From Flavobacterium oreochromis (GTDB lineage Bacteria; Bacteroidota; Bacteroidia; Flavobacteriales; Flavobacteriaceae), in assembly GCF_019565455.1 (NCBI RefSeq), contig NZ_CP067377.1:2610001-2674000 (forward strand): a stretch of DNA of 64,000 bases, written 5' to 3'. Position numbers and translations under genes: made by a program. Of this stretch, positions 49,522-59,711 are shown piece after piece (position 1 is the first letter of the stretch; each line of letters starts with the position of its first letter). Below the pieces are notes generated by a model. That model saw only the letters and a program-made list of their open reading frames with translations. It was not told the origin of the DNA and made no database searches.

Positions 49522-49686
49522 ATGTTTGAATTTCAACAGTATTTAGGTTTCTTACTTTTCTTAACCATTCTAACTATGGGATTTTGGTTAATGATTTTCT
49601 TAATTAATTTCGTATTCTATTGGGTAGGAGGTTATTTATGGAATGAATACAAAGAAAAGAGAGCCAATAGAGAAAGTTTAAAATAA
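49522..49686 (+). CDS. Small hypothetical membrane protein
   Basis: A 54-residue reading frame, MFEFQQYLGFLLF through ANRESLK. It has one long hydrophobic stretch (about 7-41) that could form one or two helices and a charged C-terminal tail EYKEKRANRES. It is followed within 20 bases by a strong terminator, which supports it being expressed. No family recognised. Confidence 0.55.
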   Translation: MFEFQQYLGFLLFLTILTMGFWLMIFLINFVFYWVGGYLWNEYKEKRANRESLK

Positions 49687-49703
49687 TAAAATTTATTATT
49701 TTA

Positions 49704-49732
49704 AAAAAAGCCCCAATTTATTGGGGCTTTTT
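49704..49732. terminator. Bidirectional rho-independent terminator
   Basis: AAAAAGCCCCAA/TTGGGGCTTTTT with a 4-base loop, between the small membrane protein gene and the convergent TonB-linked receptor gene, with A/T runs on both sides. Confidence 0.9.
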
Positions 49733-49735
49733 ATG

Positions 49736-52213
49736 TTATCCACCTATATAATCATTGTCGTTTCCATCATTGGCTGATTTAGGTTTAGCATCTTTTTCTT
49801 TTTCAGTTTTGGATTTGTTAAATCTATAAGTAAAAGATAAAGTAGCTACACGCATACGGTTTTGCATTTCTGAATAAGAATTTACAGTAGGTAAGTTTAA
49901 ATCTCGAATCATTTTGCGTGAATTGAATACATCACTTATATTAAATGCTAAAGTAGCCTTATCCTTTAGAATATCTTTACTAAATCCTAAGTTAAGCACT
50001 GCAATTCCCTTTTGAGTTCCTTGAGCAATTTTTTGTGACGCATTATAAGTTAAATTTGATTGAAAATCAATTTTATAAGGTAAATTGATTCGAGAGTTGA
50101 TACGCCCAGTCCAAGTAGATGATTCAAAATTAAAATCCTGAACGATTAATTCATTTTTGGTATTAGTATATTGATAATCTCCTTTTGTAATATTGTAGAA
50201 AAAGTTAGCATTAGCATTTAGTTTCCACCATTTTTTTACAGTATAATTAGCTGTAATTTCAAAACCATATTTATCATCTGTAGAAAGATTGAATGGGGTA
50301 TTAATTATGACAGGAGTTCCATCAATAAAATCACCTCTTTCTTTACGAATAATTTGAAATGAATCTGTTGTATGGTTCAGATAAACAGAAGTATTCAAGA
50401 TTAGTTTATTCCATTTCTTTAAAAAACCAATATCAAAAGCATCACTATATGCTGGATTAATATCAGGATTTCCTTGAAATAAATTTATATTACTTGTATA
50501 GGAAGCAAACGGATTGATAAAACGATCTCTAGGACGAGTAATGCGTTTACTATAATTACTTGATATACTTGTGTTTTCTCCTAATTCATACGTTAAAAAA
50601 ATACTAGGAAAAAAGTTATTGTAATTTTTTGATTTTAAAATTTCTGATGTTAATTGGTTAATTTCAATATGTGAATTTTCAAATCGTAAACCTAAAAGGT
50701 ATGATAACTTATTAATTTTAGAGCCAAATTGGGTATAAAGAGCATTTACATTTTCTATATAATTCATTTGATTAGAAAAGCCTACAATATTTTCAAAAAT
50801 ACCTGTTTTTGTATTAAGATTTTGTACAGAAAAATCTGCCAATAAGTTTATAAAATTACCTCGATATCCTGCTTCAAATTGAGAATCTTTATTAAAAGGT
50901 ACTATATAATCTATTTGTAGTAAGTTTCGCACTTGAGTGTCATGTTTTTTACTACGTTCATTTCTAACAAATTGATTATTATCTAAGATTGTTTGTAAGA
51001 TATCAGAATCATCTTTATCTGTGTTTTTAGAAAAAGCACCGTCAAAAGTAAGTTTATGACCTTCTTTTTTAAATTTCTTGGTAAAATTAGTTGTATATTC
51101 TACATTATCTCCTGTTGATACTAATTCATTATCACGTTTAGATGTGTTTAGATAAGTTTTATTGGCATTAAAATTATAATAGAAAACATCTTCATTGTTT
51201 CCACCTTTGTTATTTCTGTAGTTAAAAGAATTAGTCCAAGATATATTTTTGTTAATTGCAATTTCAATCCCAAAATTTACATTAATGCCTTTAGAATATT
51301 TTTCACTTTCTCTTCTTTCTTCTAAATAGGAGTCTAAAAGACCGGTTCTTTTATTAAAAGTTTCCTGATCAATTTTTGTTCTTCCTGGGTTATTACGGTC
51401 ATTATACCCTATAGTAGAAAAGAAATTCATCATTTCATTTTTATAATTTATGTTTGCAGAAATACTATTGTTTTTAGGTGTACCTACAGCGGCTATAATA
51501 CTGCCATTAATTCCTTGGTTTTTACCTTTTTTTAAGATTATATTAATAATACCACCACCACCTTCAGCATCATAGCGAGCAGAAGGTGTTGTAACAGTTT
51601 CTACCTTGTCTATTGCATCAGAAGGAATCATTTTTAAAGCGTCAGTTACACTTACTGCATTGGTAGGTTTACCATCTATTAATATTCTGACATTTTCATT
51701 TCCTCTTAGGGCAATAGTTCCTTCACTACTAACAGAGATAGAGGGGATATTATCTAAGACATCACTTACAGTTCCTCCTCTAACAAGTATATCTTTACCT
51801 ACAGTAAAGACTTTTTTATCTAATTTAAGATCAACCGTTGTTCTTTCAGATCTTACAACCACTTCATTTAATATTTTGGCATCAGGTTCTAGTGAAATAA
51901 TGCCAATATTTAGATCCTGATTATAAAATTTAGGATTTATTAATAATGCTTTGAATGATAAATATTCGTATTTTAAAATAAAATTGCCAGGTGCATTTTG
52001 AATACTAAATTCTCCTTTTAAATCTGTAATAGCACCATTAACGGGCTTGTTTGTACTGGGGTTAATAACAGTTACAGTCGCATATTCAAGTGCTTGTTGC
52101 GTTGTTTTATCAATCAACTTACCTGTAATAGTGATTTTTTTAGCAGATAATTTTTCTTGCGAATAGAAAGTAATCGTAAAAAAAACAAAAAATATAGATA
52201 GTATTTTTTTCAT
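49736..52213 (-). CDS. Outer membrane TonB-linked receptor family protein
   Basis: About 825 residues. Signal peptide (1-18, ending ITFYSQE), a carboxypeptidase-regulatory-like beta-sandwich domain (about 25-115, ITGKLIDKTTQQALEYATVTV), a plug domain (about 120-225, RGGTVSDVLDNIPSISVSSEG and IDKVETVTTPSARYDAEGGGG), and a long beta-barrel of the OMP_b-brl_3 type. The ligand is unknown; there is no partner SusD gene. The start at 52213 directly precedes the signal peptide and replaces an upstream in-frame Met at 52234. arsC is 69 bases upstream on the same strand. Confidence 0.92.
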   Translation of the reverse strand: MKKILSIFFVFFTITFYSQEKLSAKKITITGKLIDKTTQQALEYATVTVINPSTNKPVNGAITDLKGEFSIQNAPGNFILKYEYLSFKALLINPKFYNQDLNIGIISLEPDAKILNEVVVRSERTTVDLKLDKKVFTVGKDILVRGGTVSDVLDNIPSISVSSEGTIALRGNENVRILIDGKPTNAVSVTDALKMIPSDAIDKVETVTTPSARYDAEGGGGIINIILKKGKNQGINGSIIAAVGTPKNNSISANINYKNEMMNFFSTIGYNDRNNPGRTKIDQETFNKRTGLLDSYLEERRESEKYSKGINVNFGIEIAINKNISWTNSFNYRNNKGGNNEDVFYYNFNANKTYLNTSKRDNELVSTGDNVEYTTNFTKKFKKEGHKLTFDGAFSKNTDKDDSDILQTILDNNQFVRNERSKKHDTQVRNLLQIDYIVPFNKDSQFEAGYRGNFINLLADFSVQNLNTKTGIFENIVGFSNQMNYIENVNALYTQFGSKINKLSYLLGLRFENSHIEINQLTSEILKSKNYNNFFPSIFLTYELGENTSISSNYSKRITRPRDRFINPFASYTSNINLFQGNPDINPAYSDAFDIGFLKKWNKLILNTSVYLNHTTDSFQIIRKERGDFIDGTPVIINTPFNLSTDDKYGFEITANYTVKKWWKLNANANFFYNITKGDYQYTNTKNELIVQDFNFESSTWTGRINSRINLPYKIDFQSNLTYNASQKIAQGTQKGIAVLNLGFSKDILKDKATLAFNISDVFNSRKMIRDLNLPTVNSYSEMQNRMRVATLSFTYRFNKSKTEKEKDAKPKSANDGNDNDYIGG

Positions 52214-52281
52214 TTGTAATGAGTTAGTGGGCAAAAGTAACTGATATGTTTGAGTAAAAAGATTAATAAAATGTTAATCTC

Positions 52282-52623
52282 TTATAAAATTTCATTGATT
52301 CGTTCAGTAGGTCTGGCAATAACTGCTTTATCTCCTTTTACTACGATAGGTCTTTCTATAAGTTTAGGAAACATAACCATTGCTTCAATAATTTCCTCTT
52401 CATTTAATTCTTTTGATTTGAAATTTTCAATCCAGATACTTTCTTTTTTTCGTACTAAATCAATAGCAGGAATATTTAATTTTTTTAATAAATCTTTTAA
52501 TTCTTCTGTTGAAGGGGTGTTTTCTAAATAGTTAACGATTTCAAAATCTTCTTTTTGATCTTCTAAAAAACAAACACCTTCTCTTGATTTAGAGCAACGT
52601 GTATTATGGTAAATTGTAATCAT
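52282..52623 (-). CDS. arsC: ArsC family arsenate reductase-like protein
   Basis: Thioredoxin-fold protein of 113 residues. HNTRCSKSREG (6-16) holds Cys10, the catalytic cysteine of glutaredoxin-linked ArsC. RPIVVKGDKAVIARPTERI near the end carries the Arg used for oxyanion binding. No arsenite pump or ArsR is nearby, and many Flavobacteriia have such a gene outside ars operons, so a true role in arsenate reduction is likely but unproven. Confidence 0.88.
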   Translation of the reverse strand: MITIYHNTRCSKSREGVCFLEDQKEDFEIVNYLENTPSTEELKDLLKKLNIPAIDLVRKKESIWIENFKSKELNEEEIIEAMVMFPKLIERPIVVKGDKAVIARPTERINEIL

Positions 52624-52688
52624 AATTTTAAGTATTTTTTTGTAACAAAAATAAACTAAATTGCTCTTATAGTTTAAAAATAAAAAAT

Positions 52689-53621
52689 ATGTTTTTAGAA
52701 CAAGCTTTTTTTAATAGAAATAAATTTTGGAAATATCTTTTAGGAACCTCTGTTGTTTTTGTTTCAGCATTAGTTGGACAGTTTCCTTTTCTAGTTGCTG
52801 TTTATTTAAAATTAAAAGAAAATGGAGATAGTATTTTTGGTAAAACTGAAGCAGATCTTTTACACGTTTTAGATAGTAATCTAGGTCTTTTTCTGATGTT
52901 GTTAAGTTTTACTTTTGCTTTTTTAGGATTTATTTTTGTAATTAAAAAATTGCATAAACAATCTTTTGTGAAAATCGTTACAAGTAGACAAAGTATAGAC
53001 TGGAATCGAGTTGTTTATTCGTTTGCTATTTGGTCCTTTTTTCAGATTTTAACAACAGGTATTGCTTATTTTATATCGCCAACTGATTTTGAGTGGAATT
53101 TTGAATTAAAATCTTTTTTATTACTGGTTGTTATAAGTGTCTTAATGATTCCAATACAAACTTCTATAGAAGAACTCATGTTTAGAGGTTATTTAATGCA
53201 AGGTTTTGCATTACTTTTTAAAAATAAACTAATTCCTTTATTACTCACATCTTTAATATTTGGATTATTACATATGAGCAATCCTGAAGTAGAAAAACTA
53301 GGAGATATATTAATACTTTATTATGTAGGAACAGGTTTGTTTTTAGGAATTGTAACATTAATGGATGAAGGAATGGAGCTTTCATTAGGTTTTCATGCAG
53401 CTAATAATTTAATAACCGCTTTATTAGTGACTTCTAAATGGAGTGTGTTGCAAACGGCATCCATTTTAAAAGAGGTGTCAGAACCTAAATTAAGTTTTGA
53501 ACTTTTTATTCCAATAGTGGTAGTCTTTCCTATGTTATTAGTGCTTTTTTCTAATAAATATAATTGGCGTAATTGGAAAGAAAAATTAATAGGTAGTACA
53601 GTTTTATACAAAAATAAATAA
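52689..53621 (+). CDS. CPBP family intramembrane glutamic protease
   Basis: Membrane protein of 310 residues with about eight helices. The three CPBP/Abi motifs are in order: EELMFRG (EExxxR, about 160-166), FGLLHMSN (FxxxH, about 194-201) and FHAANN (HxxxN, about 236-241). Members cleave CAAX-like or other peptides in the membrane; the substrate here is unknown. Its stop overlaps the menE start by one base (TAATG). Confidence 0.92.
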   Translation: MFLEQAFFNRNKFWKYLLGTSVVFVSALVGQFPFLVAVYLKLKENGDSIFGKTEADLLHVLDSNLGLFLMLLSFTFAFLGFIFVIKKLHKQSFVKIVTSRQSIDWNRVVYSFAIWSFFQILTTGIAYFISPTDFEWNFELKSFLLLVVISVLMIPIQTSIEELMFRGYLMQGFALLFKNKLIPLLLTSLIFGLLHMSNPEVEKLGDILILYYVGTGLFLGIVTLMDEGMELSLGFHAANNLITALLVTSKWSVLQTASILKEVSEPKLSFELFIPIVVVFPMLLVLFSNKYNWRNWKEKLIGSTVLYKNK

Positions 53622-54663
53622 TGATAATTCATTCAAATTTTAAATTAAATGGGGTATCCTATGATAAAGAAACTTTATCTTTTTGGGCAAAAAATAAAAT
53701 TATAGAAGGATATGATTATGAAAAAAATTATAGGAGAATTTATATTACAATGGTTCAACCCTGATTCTGATTTACAAGTGCAAACATCAGGTACTACAGG
53801 TGTTGCAAAACAAATAGCATTGAAAAAACAAGCTATGGTTTATTCCGCTCAGAGCACGGGGGGCTTTTTTTAGATTAAATGAAGATACAAAGGCTTTATG
53901 TTGTTTACCTGTTAAATATATTGCGGGAAAAATGATGTTAGTAAGAGCTATGGTATTAGGATGGGATTTAACTCTTGTAGAACCTTCGTCATCTCCTTTA
54001 GAAAATGCAAGTATGGAATATGATTTTGCTGCAATGGTTCCTTTACAGGTAGAACAATCCTTAAATAAATTATCAAAAATTAAAATTCTATTAATAGGAG
54101 GAGCTAAAGTAAACGCTATTTTAACCGAAAAATTACTTCAAAGGGCTATTAATGCTTACGAGTCTTATAGTATGACCGAAACAATTACGCATATAGCATT
54201 AAAAAAAATAGGGACAAAAAGTTTTAAGATCTTACCAGGTATTGTAATTAATCAAGATGGAAGAGGGTGCTTAGTAATAGATGCACCTAATATTAATAAT
54301 AATCTACTTATTACTAATGATTTGGTAGATTTAGTTTCAGAATCAGAATTTATTTGGAAAGGAAGAATAGATAATGTTATTAATAGTGGTGGGATAAAAT
54401 TATTTCCTGAACAAATTGAAAGTAAGTTAATTCATAAAATTAAACAGCGTTTTTTTATATGTGGTTTGTTAGATGAAAGATTAGGAGAGAAATTAGTATT
54501 GATAGTAGAAGGTTTAAATGATCAAATTAATTCTTCTGTGTTTAATGAACTAAGTATATATGAAGTACCTAAACAAGTTATTTTTATACCTAAATTTGAA
54601 GAAACTGAAACGGGGAAAATTAAAAGAAAAGAGACTATTTTAAAATACACTGCCCCAAAATAG
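53621..54663 (+). CDS. menE: o-Succinylbenzoate--CoA ligase (MenE-like), two frameshifts
   Basis: AMP-forming ligase of menaquinone synthesis; 346 residues corrected, short as in Flavobacteriia. The P-loop VQTSGTTGVAKQI, the A5-type motif YESYSMTET and the C-terminal hinge IWKGRIDNVINSGGIK are present. Here two runs seem one base too long: A7 at 53721-53727 and G6 at 53858-53863. Shortening each by one gives EKIIGEFILQWFNPD and STGAFFRLNED. The start at 53621 overlaps the CPBP stop. The last codons form the left arm of the following terminator. Confidence 0.85.
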
Positions 54664-54685
54664 TGTCTAACATTTTGGGGCAGTG
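54648..54685 (+). terminator. Terminator overlapping the end of menE
   Basis: A 14-bp perfect stem, CACTGCCCCAAAAT (54648-54661) and ATTTTGGGGCAGTG (54672-54685), followed by an AT-rich tract. The left arm encodes the last menE residues and includes the T of its stop codon. Confidence 0.8.
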
Positions 54686-54718
54686 AAAACTTTTATAGTT
54701 TCTTTTTATTGAAAATAT

Positions 54719-55610
54719 TTATCTTAGAGAGAAACTGGTTTTAGCAACTAATTCTGTTTTATCAAATACATTTACAAAAAAAGTTCCTTCTGTAATATCC
54801 TCTACAGGAAGATCTTTTTCTACTTTAACAGTTTTGTTTTCATAACGAACAGAAGATACAAAGCTGTAGGTAAGCATTTTATCTCCAAAGCTTTCTATTT
54901 TTTTATCTCCAAGCACATTATTTTTGCTATCTATAATTTGAACATAATATGATTTATCACCAGATTTAGCAATTTGATTTTCTGCTATAGTAAAACTAAT
55001 TTTTAAGACATTTGCACGACTTGCTTTATCTGTAACAATTTGTCTTCCACTACTTTTTTGTTTAACAGCTGTTGTTTGTAAATTAACGATAGACAATTTT
55101 GCTCCTTTTTCAATAGTCTTAGCAAGCATATTGTTTTTTGAAATTAGAGTATCATTTGCTGAACGCGATTTTTTTAATACAATATTGGTACTATCAATTT
55201 TTGTATTAAGTGTTGCATTCTCCTTTTTTAAGCCATCAATCTGCTTAATTAAATTTGCAATTTTAGATTTAAGCTTTTGGACTTCGTCTTTATATTTTGC
55301 AATAGCTGTTATATCTGTACTTTTTGTTTTTTCTAACTCAGCCATTAATTGCTGAATTTTTTTCTTTTTCAGCCATTAATTCTTCAGTCATTGTTGTATT
55401 TGATGCCATAGTAGTTTCTAATGATTGCTTAGTTATTTCTAAATCTTTCATTAAAGCATCTTTCTCATTTTTTACTACAGATAAGGTATTTTTAGAGTCT
55501 TCATTTAATTTATAAATGTAAACTAAACTAGATATTAACATCATTAATAAAATACCTATAACAACTTTAAGTCCTATGTTACTAGATCTTTCTGGAGCAT
55601 TTCTTCGCAT
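54719..55610 (-). CDS. Membrane-anchored coiled-coil protein, one frameshift
   Basis: About 296 residues corrected. A membrane helix (about 14-32) follows a short basic tail, then a long heptad-rich coiled coil (about 35-145, KDALMKDLEITKQSLE...), and a compact C-terminal domain with KISFTIAENQIAKSGDKSYYVQII. The A-run at 55357-55363 appears one base too long; removing one gives EKIQQLMAELEKTK. The function is unknown. It is divergent from hutG. Confidence 0.75.
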
Positions 55611-55734
55611 ATTAAATTTATTTATTTAGGGTTATTATAGTATGCTAAAATAATTTTTTAATGTGATTGTACCAAGAATTAACGTAACTTTAGATAAAAA
55701 TAGTATTTTTGACCTAATATAATTTTGTTCCCCA

Positions 55735-56775
55735 ATGGAAAATTTAATTCGTTTTAGGCAGTCTGATCTCTCTAAAATTACGGCTTACCGTAATGGAGAG
55801 ATAAAATTTGGAGAAAAAATTCAAATCGTTCCCAAAGATGAAGATGTTTTTAATTTTTTAAAAAAAAGTGAAGCTAAGTATGTACTTTTAGGAATCCCAG
55901 AAGATATAGGTATACGTGCTAATCTAGGTAGAAGAGGAGCCAAGACTGCTTGGGAAAGTACTCTTCAAAATGTAGCAAACATACAACATAATAAATTTTG
56001 CAAAGGGAGTCAAATTATTATTTTGGGTCGGGTAGATGTTTCGCAAGAAATGAGTCAAGCAGAAGATCTGGATCCTAATAACCCTGATGATAGAAAGCAA
56101 TTATTTAAAATAGTAGAAAATATAGATAAAGAAGTCTCTCATATTATTTACCATATTATAAAAGCGGGAAAAGTACCTATTGTTATAGGAGGAGGACATA
56201 ATAATGCTTATGGAAATATAAAAGGAACAGCATTAGGATTAGGAAAATCTGTAAATTCAATAAATTTTGATGCTCATTCTGATTTTAGAATTTTAGAAGG
56301 AAGACATAGCGGTAATGGTTTTTCTTATGCTTTTGAAGAAGGTTTTTTAAAAAATTATTTTATTTTCGGACTTCACGAAAGTTATACTTCTAAAAATGTA
56401 TTAGATATTATAAAAAGCAAAAATGATCGTGTTAAATATAATACTTACGATGAAATTAAGATTCGCCAAGAAAAACATTATCAATCAGAATTAAAAGCTG
56501 CTTATGAGCACATAAAAGGGGATCCATATGGAATTGAAATTGATTTAGATTCTATTCCTAATATTCCTTCTAGTGCTATGACTTTAAGTGGTTTTTCAGT
56601 AGAAGAAGTGAGACAATTTTGTTACTTTTTTGGAAAACATAAAAATGCGTCTTATTTGCACATTTGTGAAGGAGCACCTTCTTTAGGTGAAGATAAAAAC
56701 CCACAATTAGTGGGAAAATTAATTGGCTATTTGATAACGGATTTTATAAAAGCACATTCTTCAGTCATAAAATAG
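55735..56775 (+). CDS. hutG: Arginase-family formimidoylglutamase
   Basis: Ureohydrolase-fold enzyme of 346 residues, likely formiminoglutamate hydrolase of histidine degradation. Manganese ligands are visible in GGGHNNAYGN (about 151-160), NFDAHSDFR (about 178-186) and EIDLDSIP (about 262-269). HutI at 38.5 kb supports a hut pathway in this genome, though another agmatinase-like activity is possible. TAATTTTG at 55720-55727 is a -7-like element only 8 bases before the ATG, which would give an almost leaderless mRNA. rhlE follows after 24 bases. Confidence 0.85.
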   Translation: MENLIRFRQSDLSKITAYRNGEIKFGEKIQIVPKDEDVFNFLKKSEAKYVLLGIPEDIGIRANLGRRGAKTAWESTLQNVANIQHNKFCKGSQIIILGRVDVSQEMSQAEDLDPNNPDDRKQLFKIVENIDKEVSHIIYHIIKAGKVPIVIGGGHNNAYGNIKGTALGLGKSVNSINFDAHSDFRILEGRHSGNGFSYAFEEGFLKNYFIFGLHESYTSKNVLDIIKSKNDRVKYNTYDEIKIRQEKHYQSELKAAYEHIKGDPYGIEIDLDSIPNIPSSAMTLSGFSVEEVRQFCYFFGKHKNASYLHICEGAPSLGEDKNPQLVGKLIGYLITDFIKAHSSVIK

Positions 56776-56799
56776 TACCTTTGCTTAAAATTTTTATCT

Positions 56800-58068
56800 A
56801 TGACTTTTGAACAGTTCAGTTTTCATCGCAATATTGTAGAGTCAATAAAAGAGGCGACTTATACAAAACCTACTGAAATACAGCAGAAAGCAATGCCAAT
56901 TATTCTTGAAGGAGAAGATTTAGTGGGTTGCGCACAGACTGGAACAGGAAAGACAGCTGCTTTTGCTATTCCTATTTTAAATTATTTAATACCTATAGTA
57001 GGTTCTATTAAAAAGAGAAAATATATTCGTACAGTTGTTCTAGCTCCTACTCGTGAGTTAGCTTTACAAATTGAAGAGAGCTTTAATAAATATGGGAAAT
57101 ACACTAATTGTACTACACTTACTATTTATGGAGGTGTCTCCCAAACTTCTCAAGTAGAAAAACTAAAAGAAGGGATAGATATATTAGTGGCTACACCAGG
57201 TCGTTTTTTAGATTTAAATAAACAAGGTGTAATAGATATTAATCATTTACATCATTTAGTAATAGATGAAGCTGATCTAATGCTTGATATGGGGTTTATA
57301 AATGATGTACGAAAAATAACAAAAATAGCGCCTGAAAATAGGCAAACACTCTTGTTTTCCGCTACAATGCCTATTGAAATTAGAGAAATTGCAGAAGAAT
57401 TTCTTAAAAAACCTAAGTACGTAGAAGTTAAGTCAACTATAAGTAATAGTCAAAATATAACACAATCAGTTTATTTTGTTGAAAAATCAGAAAAAAAACA
57501 ACTCTTATTGCGAGTTATAAAACAACAAGAATTAGTAAACACCATTTTATTTGTAAGAACAAAACAAGGTGCTGAAAATCTTGTTGAATTTTTACAAAAA
57601 AATCAACTAAATTGTGATGCACTTCATGGTGATAAATCACAAAGTGCGCGTCAAAAAGTTTTAGAAGATTTTAAAAATAAAACCATTGACTTATTAGTAG
57701 CTACAGATGTTGCTTCAAGAGGAATTGATATAGACCAACTTCCTGTAGTTATTAATTATGATTTGCCTAATATTCCAGAAACCTATATTCATAGAATAGG
57801 AAGAACAGGTAGAGCAGGGCATTCAGGTATAGCTATTTCTTTTTGTGGGAAAGATGAAGAAGTGTATTGGAAAGATATTATCAGGTTATTGAAAAATAAA
57901 GTAACAATAATAGAAGATCATCCTTTTCCTTGGAAATCAAATAATAATAAAAAGAAAATTAATCAACAGTCACCAACTCCCAATAATCATAATACGTCAA
58001 AACAGCGAAGTGGTAAAAAATCACGCAAGTCTGACAATTCTAAAAAAAATAAAAAACGTTGGTATTAA
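56800..58068 (+). CDS. rhlE: DEAD-box RNA helicase, RhlE-like
   Basis: A 422-residue helicase with a minimal two-RecA core: AQTGTGKT (about 47-54), PTRELALQIEE, VIDEADLML, FSATMP, HRIGRTGRAG, and a Lys/Asn-rich basic tail (about 370-422) for RNA contact. It lacks the DbpA-type domain of the other helicase at 16.4 kb, which places it with RhlE. It likely acts in ribosome assembly or cold adaptation. It is 24 bases after hutG on the same strand. Confidence 0.92.
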   Translation: MTFEQFSFHRNIVESIKEATYTKPTEIQQKAMPIILEGEDLVGCAQTGTGKTAAFAIPILNYLIPIVGSIKKRKYIRTVVLAPTRELALQIEESFNKYGKYTNCTTLTIYGGVSQTSQVEKLKEGIDILVATPGRFLDLNKQGVIDINHLHHLVIDEADLMLDMGFINDVRKITKIAPENRQTLLFSATMPIEIREIAEEFLKKPKYVEVKSTISNSQNITQSVYFVEKSEKKQLLLRVIKQQELVNTILFVRTKQGAENLVEFLQKNQLNCDALHGDKSQSARQKVLEDFKNKTIDLLVATDVASRGIDIDQLPVVINYDLPNIPETYIHRIGRTGRAGHSGIAISFCGKDEEVYWKDIIRLLKNKVTIIEDHPFPWKSNNNKKKINQQSPTPNNHNTSKQRSGKKSRKSDNSKKNKKRWY

Positions 58069-58076
58069 TATATAAA

Positions 58077-58193
58077 AGAGGAGGGTGCCTTAAAAGTTTA
58101 ATAGTTCCTGTTTTATTACAAGAGTAAATTATATGGTTACTAAATCTTTAGATAGTGTCTTATTTTTCTATTTAGACAGCCTCCTCTTATTAT
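58077..58193. repeat. 117-base inverted repeat between convergent genes
   Basis: Ends AGAGGAGG and CCTCCTCT form an 8-bp outer stem. The right end read on the minus strand is GAGGAGGCTGTCTAAAT, similar to one end of the repeat at 38421-38482. It may be a small non-autonomous mobile-element remnant or a two-way terminator for rhlE and the AIM24 gene. Confidence 0.45.
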
Positions 58194-58200
58194 AAATTAA

Positions 58201-59000
58201 TTAAAAACCATTATCTCCATCTAGTAGTTTGCCAAATCCACCTAGTAAGCTACCTTCTTCTTTACTCTGTCCACCAATATTAGAGGCGGCAATAACGCGA
58301 CCAGCTAAACGGCTAAATGGTAAAGATTGGATATAAACAATACCAGGGCCTCTTAAAGTAGCATAAAACATACCCTCTCCTCCAAAAAGAGTGTTTTTTA
58401 TACCTCCTATAAATTCGATGTCATAATCTACATTTTTTGTAAATCCTACAAGACATCCTGTGTCAATTTTTAAGATTTCTCCTGGTTGTAATTCTTTACG
58501 TGCTAAAGTTCCTCCTGAGTGTATGAATGCCATACCATCTCCTTCTATTTTTTGCATGATAAAGCCTTCACCTCCGAATAAACCTCTACCTAATTTTCGT
58601 GAAAACTCAATACCTATTGAAACTCCTTTTGCAGCACATAAGAATGAATCTTTTTGACAAATAAACTTACCTCCGTATTTCATTAAATCGATTGCAATAA
58701 TTTTTCCAGGATAAGGAGAGGCAAATGAAACTTTTCTTTTGAAAAATCTTGGTTCTGATATGCAGTCATAAACATACTTTCACCTGTTAAAACACGTTTA
58801 CCAGCACTTAAGATTTTACCTAAAACTCCAGTACCTTGATTATTTGAACCATCACCGAAAATAGTTTCCATTTTAATTCCATTTTCCATCATCATAAAGC
58901 CACCAGCTTCTGCAATGACTACCTCCTGAGGGTCTAATTCTATTTCTACATATTGCATTTCTTCACCATAAATATGGTAATCTATCTCATGTGCTTGCAT
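58201..59000 (-). CDS. AIM24/TIGR00266 family protein, one frameshift
   Basis: A 266-residue beta-sandwich protein of the widespread AIM24 family of unknown biochemical role. Typical glycine-rich segments are GGFMMMENGIKMETIFGDG, FGGEGFIMQKIEGDGMAFIHSGG and FGGEGMFYATLRGPGIVYIQSLPFSRLA. The A-run of the coding strand at 58737-58740 is one short; adding a base gives FSKRKVSFASPYPGKIIAIDL. It ends beside the inverted repeat at 58077-58193. Confidence 0.88.
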
Positions 59001-59081
59001 TTTTCTAGTTTTTAATATTTGAATATAAGTTTAATATTGAGGTAAAATGTTACAAGAAAGCATTTGAATCTTTAATAACTT

Positions 59082-59662
59082 TTAGCCATGTATGGTTTCT
59101 TTCTTACCATAATTTACAATAATACTTTCTTCATAAACAATCCATTCTTTCCAACGGTTATCTACATAATCTCTTTCGCCGTATTTTCTAGCAAAATTTA
59201 AAAAAACTGTATAATGATTTGCTTCTGAAATCATAAGTTCTCTATAAAATTTACTTAATTCTTCGTCTTGGATATTTTCTGAAAGAACTTTGAAACGTTC
59301 ACAACTTCTAGCTTCAATCATAGCAGCAAATAATAAACGGTCAATCATAGATTGCTCACGACTTCCATCTTTTTTAAGAATTTAGTTAATTGTCCTACAT
59401 AATCATCCTTACGCTCACGTGTAAATTCATAATTGCGTTCTTTGATGATATCATGCACCATTCTGAAATGATCCATTTCTTCAATGGCTATTTTAGTCAT
59501 TTCGGTTACTAAATCCTCTTTTTCAGAATTATTAATGATCAGATTGATTGCGTTAGTGGCGGCTTTTTGTTCACACCACGCGTGATCTGAAAGAATTTCA
59601 GCAAGGTTTCCTTCTGCTATATTAGCCCATCTAGGGTCTGTTTTGAGTTTTAATCCTAACAT
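59082..59662 (-). CDS. miaE: tRNA 2-methylthio-N6-isopentenyladenosine hydroxylase, one frameshift
   Basis: Non-haem diiron monooxygenase of the ferritin-like fold that hydroxylates ms2i6A37 in tRNA; 193 residues corrected. Iron-ligand helices are visible: DHAWCEQKAA, AIEEMDHFRMVHDI, MIEARSCERFKVL and ISEANHYTVFLNF. The T-run at 59370-59375 is one base short; correction gives KKKDGSREQSMIDRLL. The start at 59662 (MLGLKLKTD) is the family start; the longer open frame upstream overlaps the divergent glycosyltransferase region. Confidence 0.9.
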
Positions 59663-59711
59663 ATAAAAATCATTGAAATGCAAAATTACATTTTTTACTC
59701 CTAATTTATAA

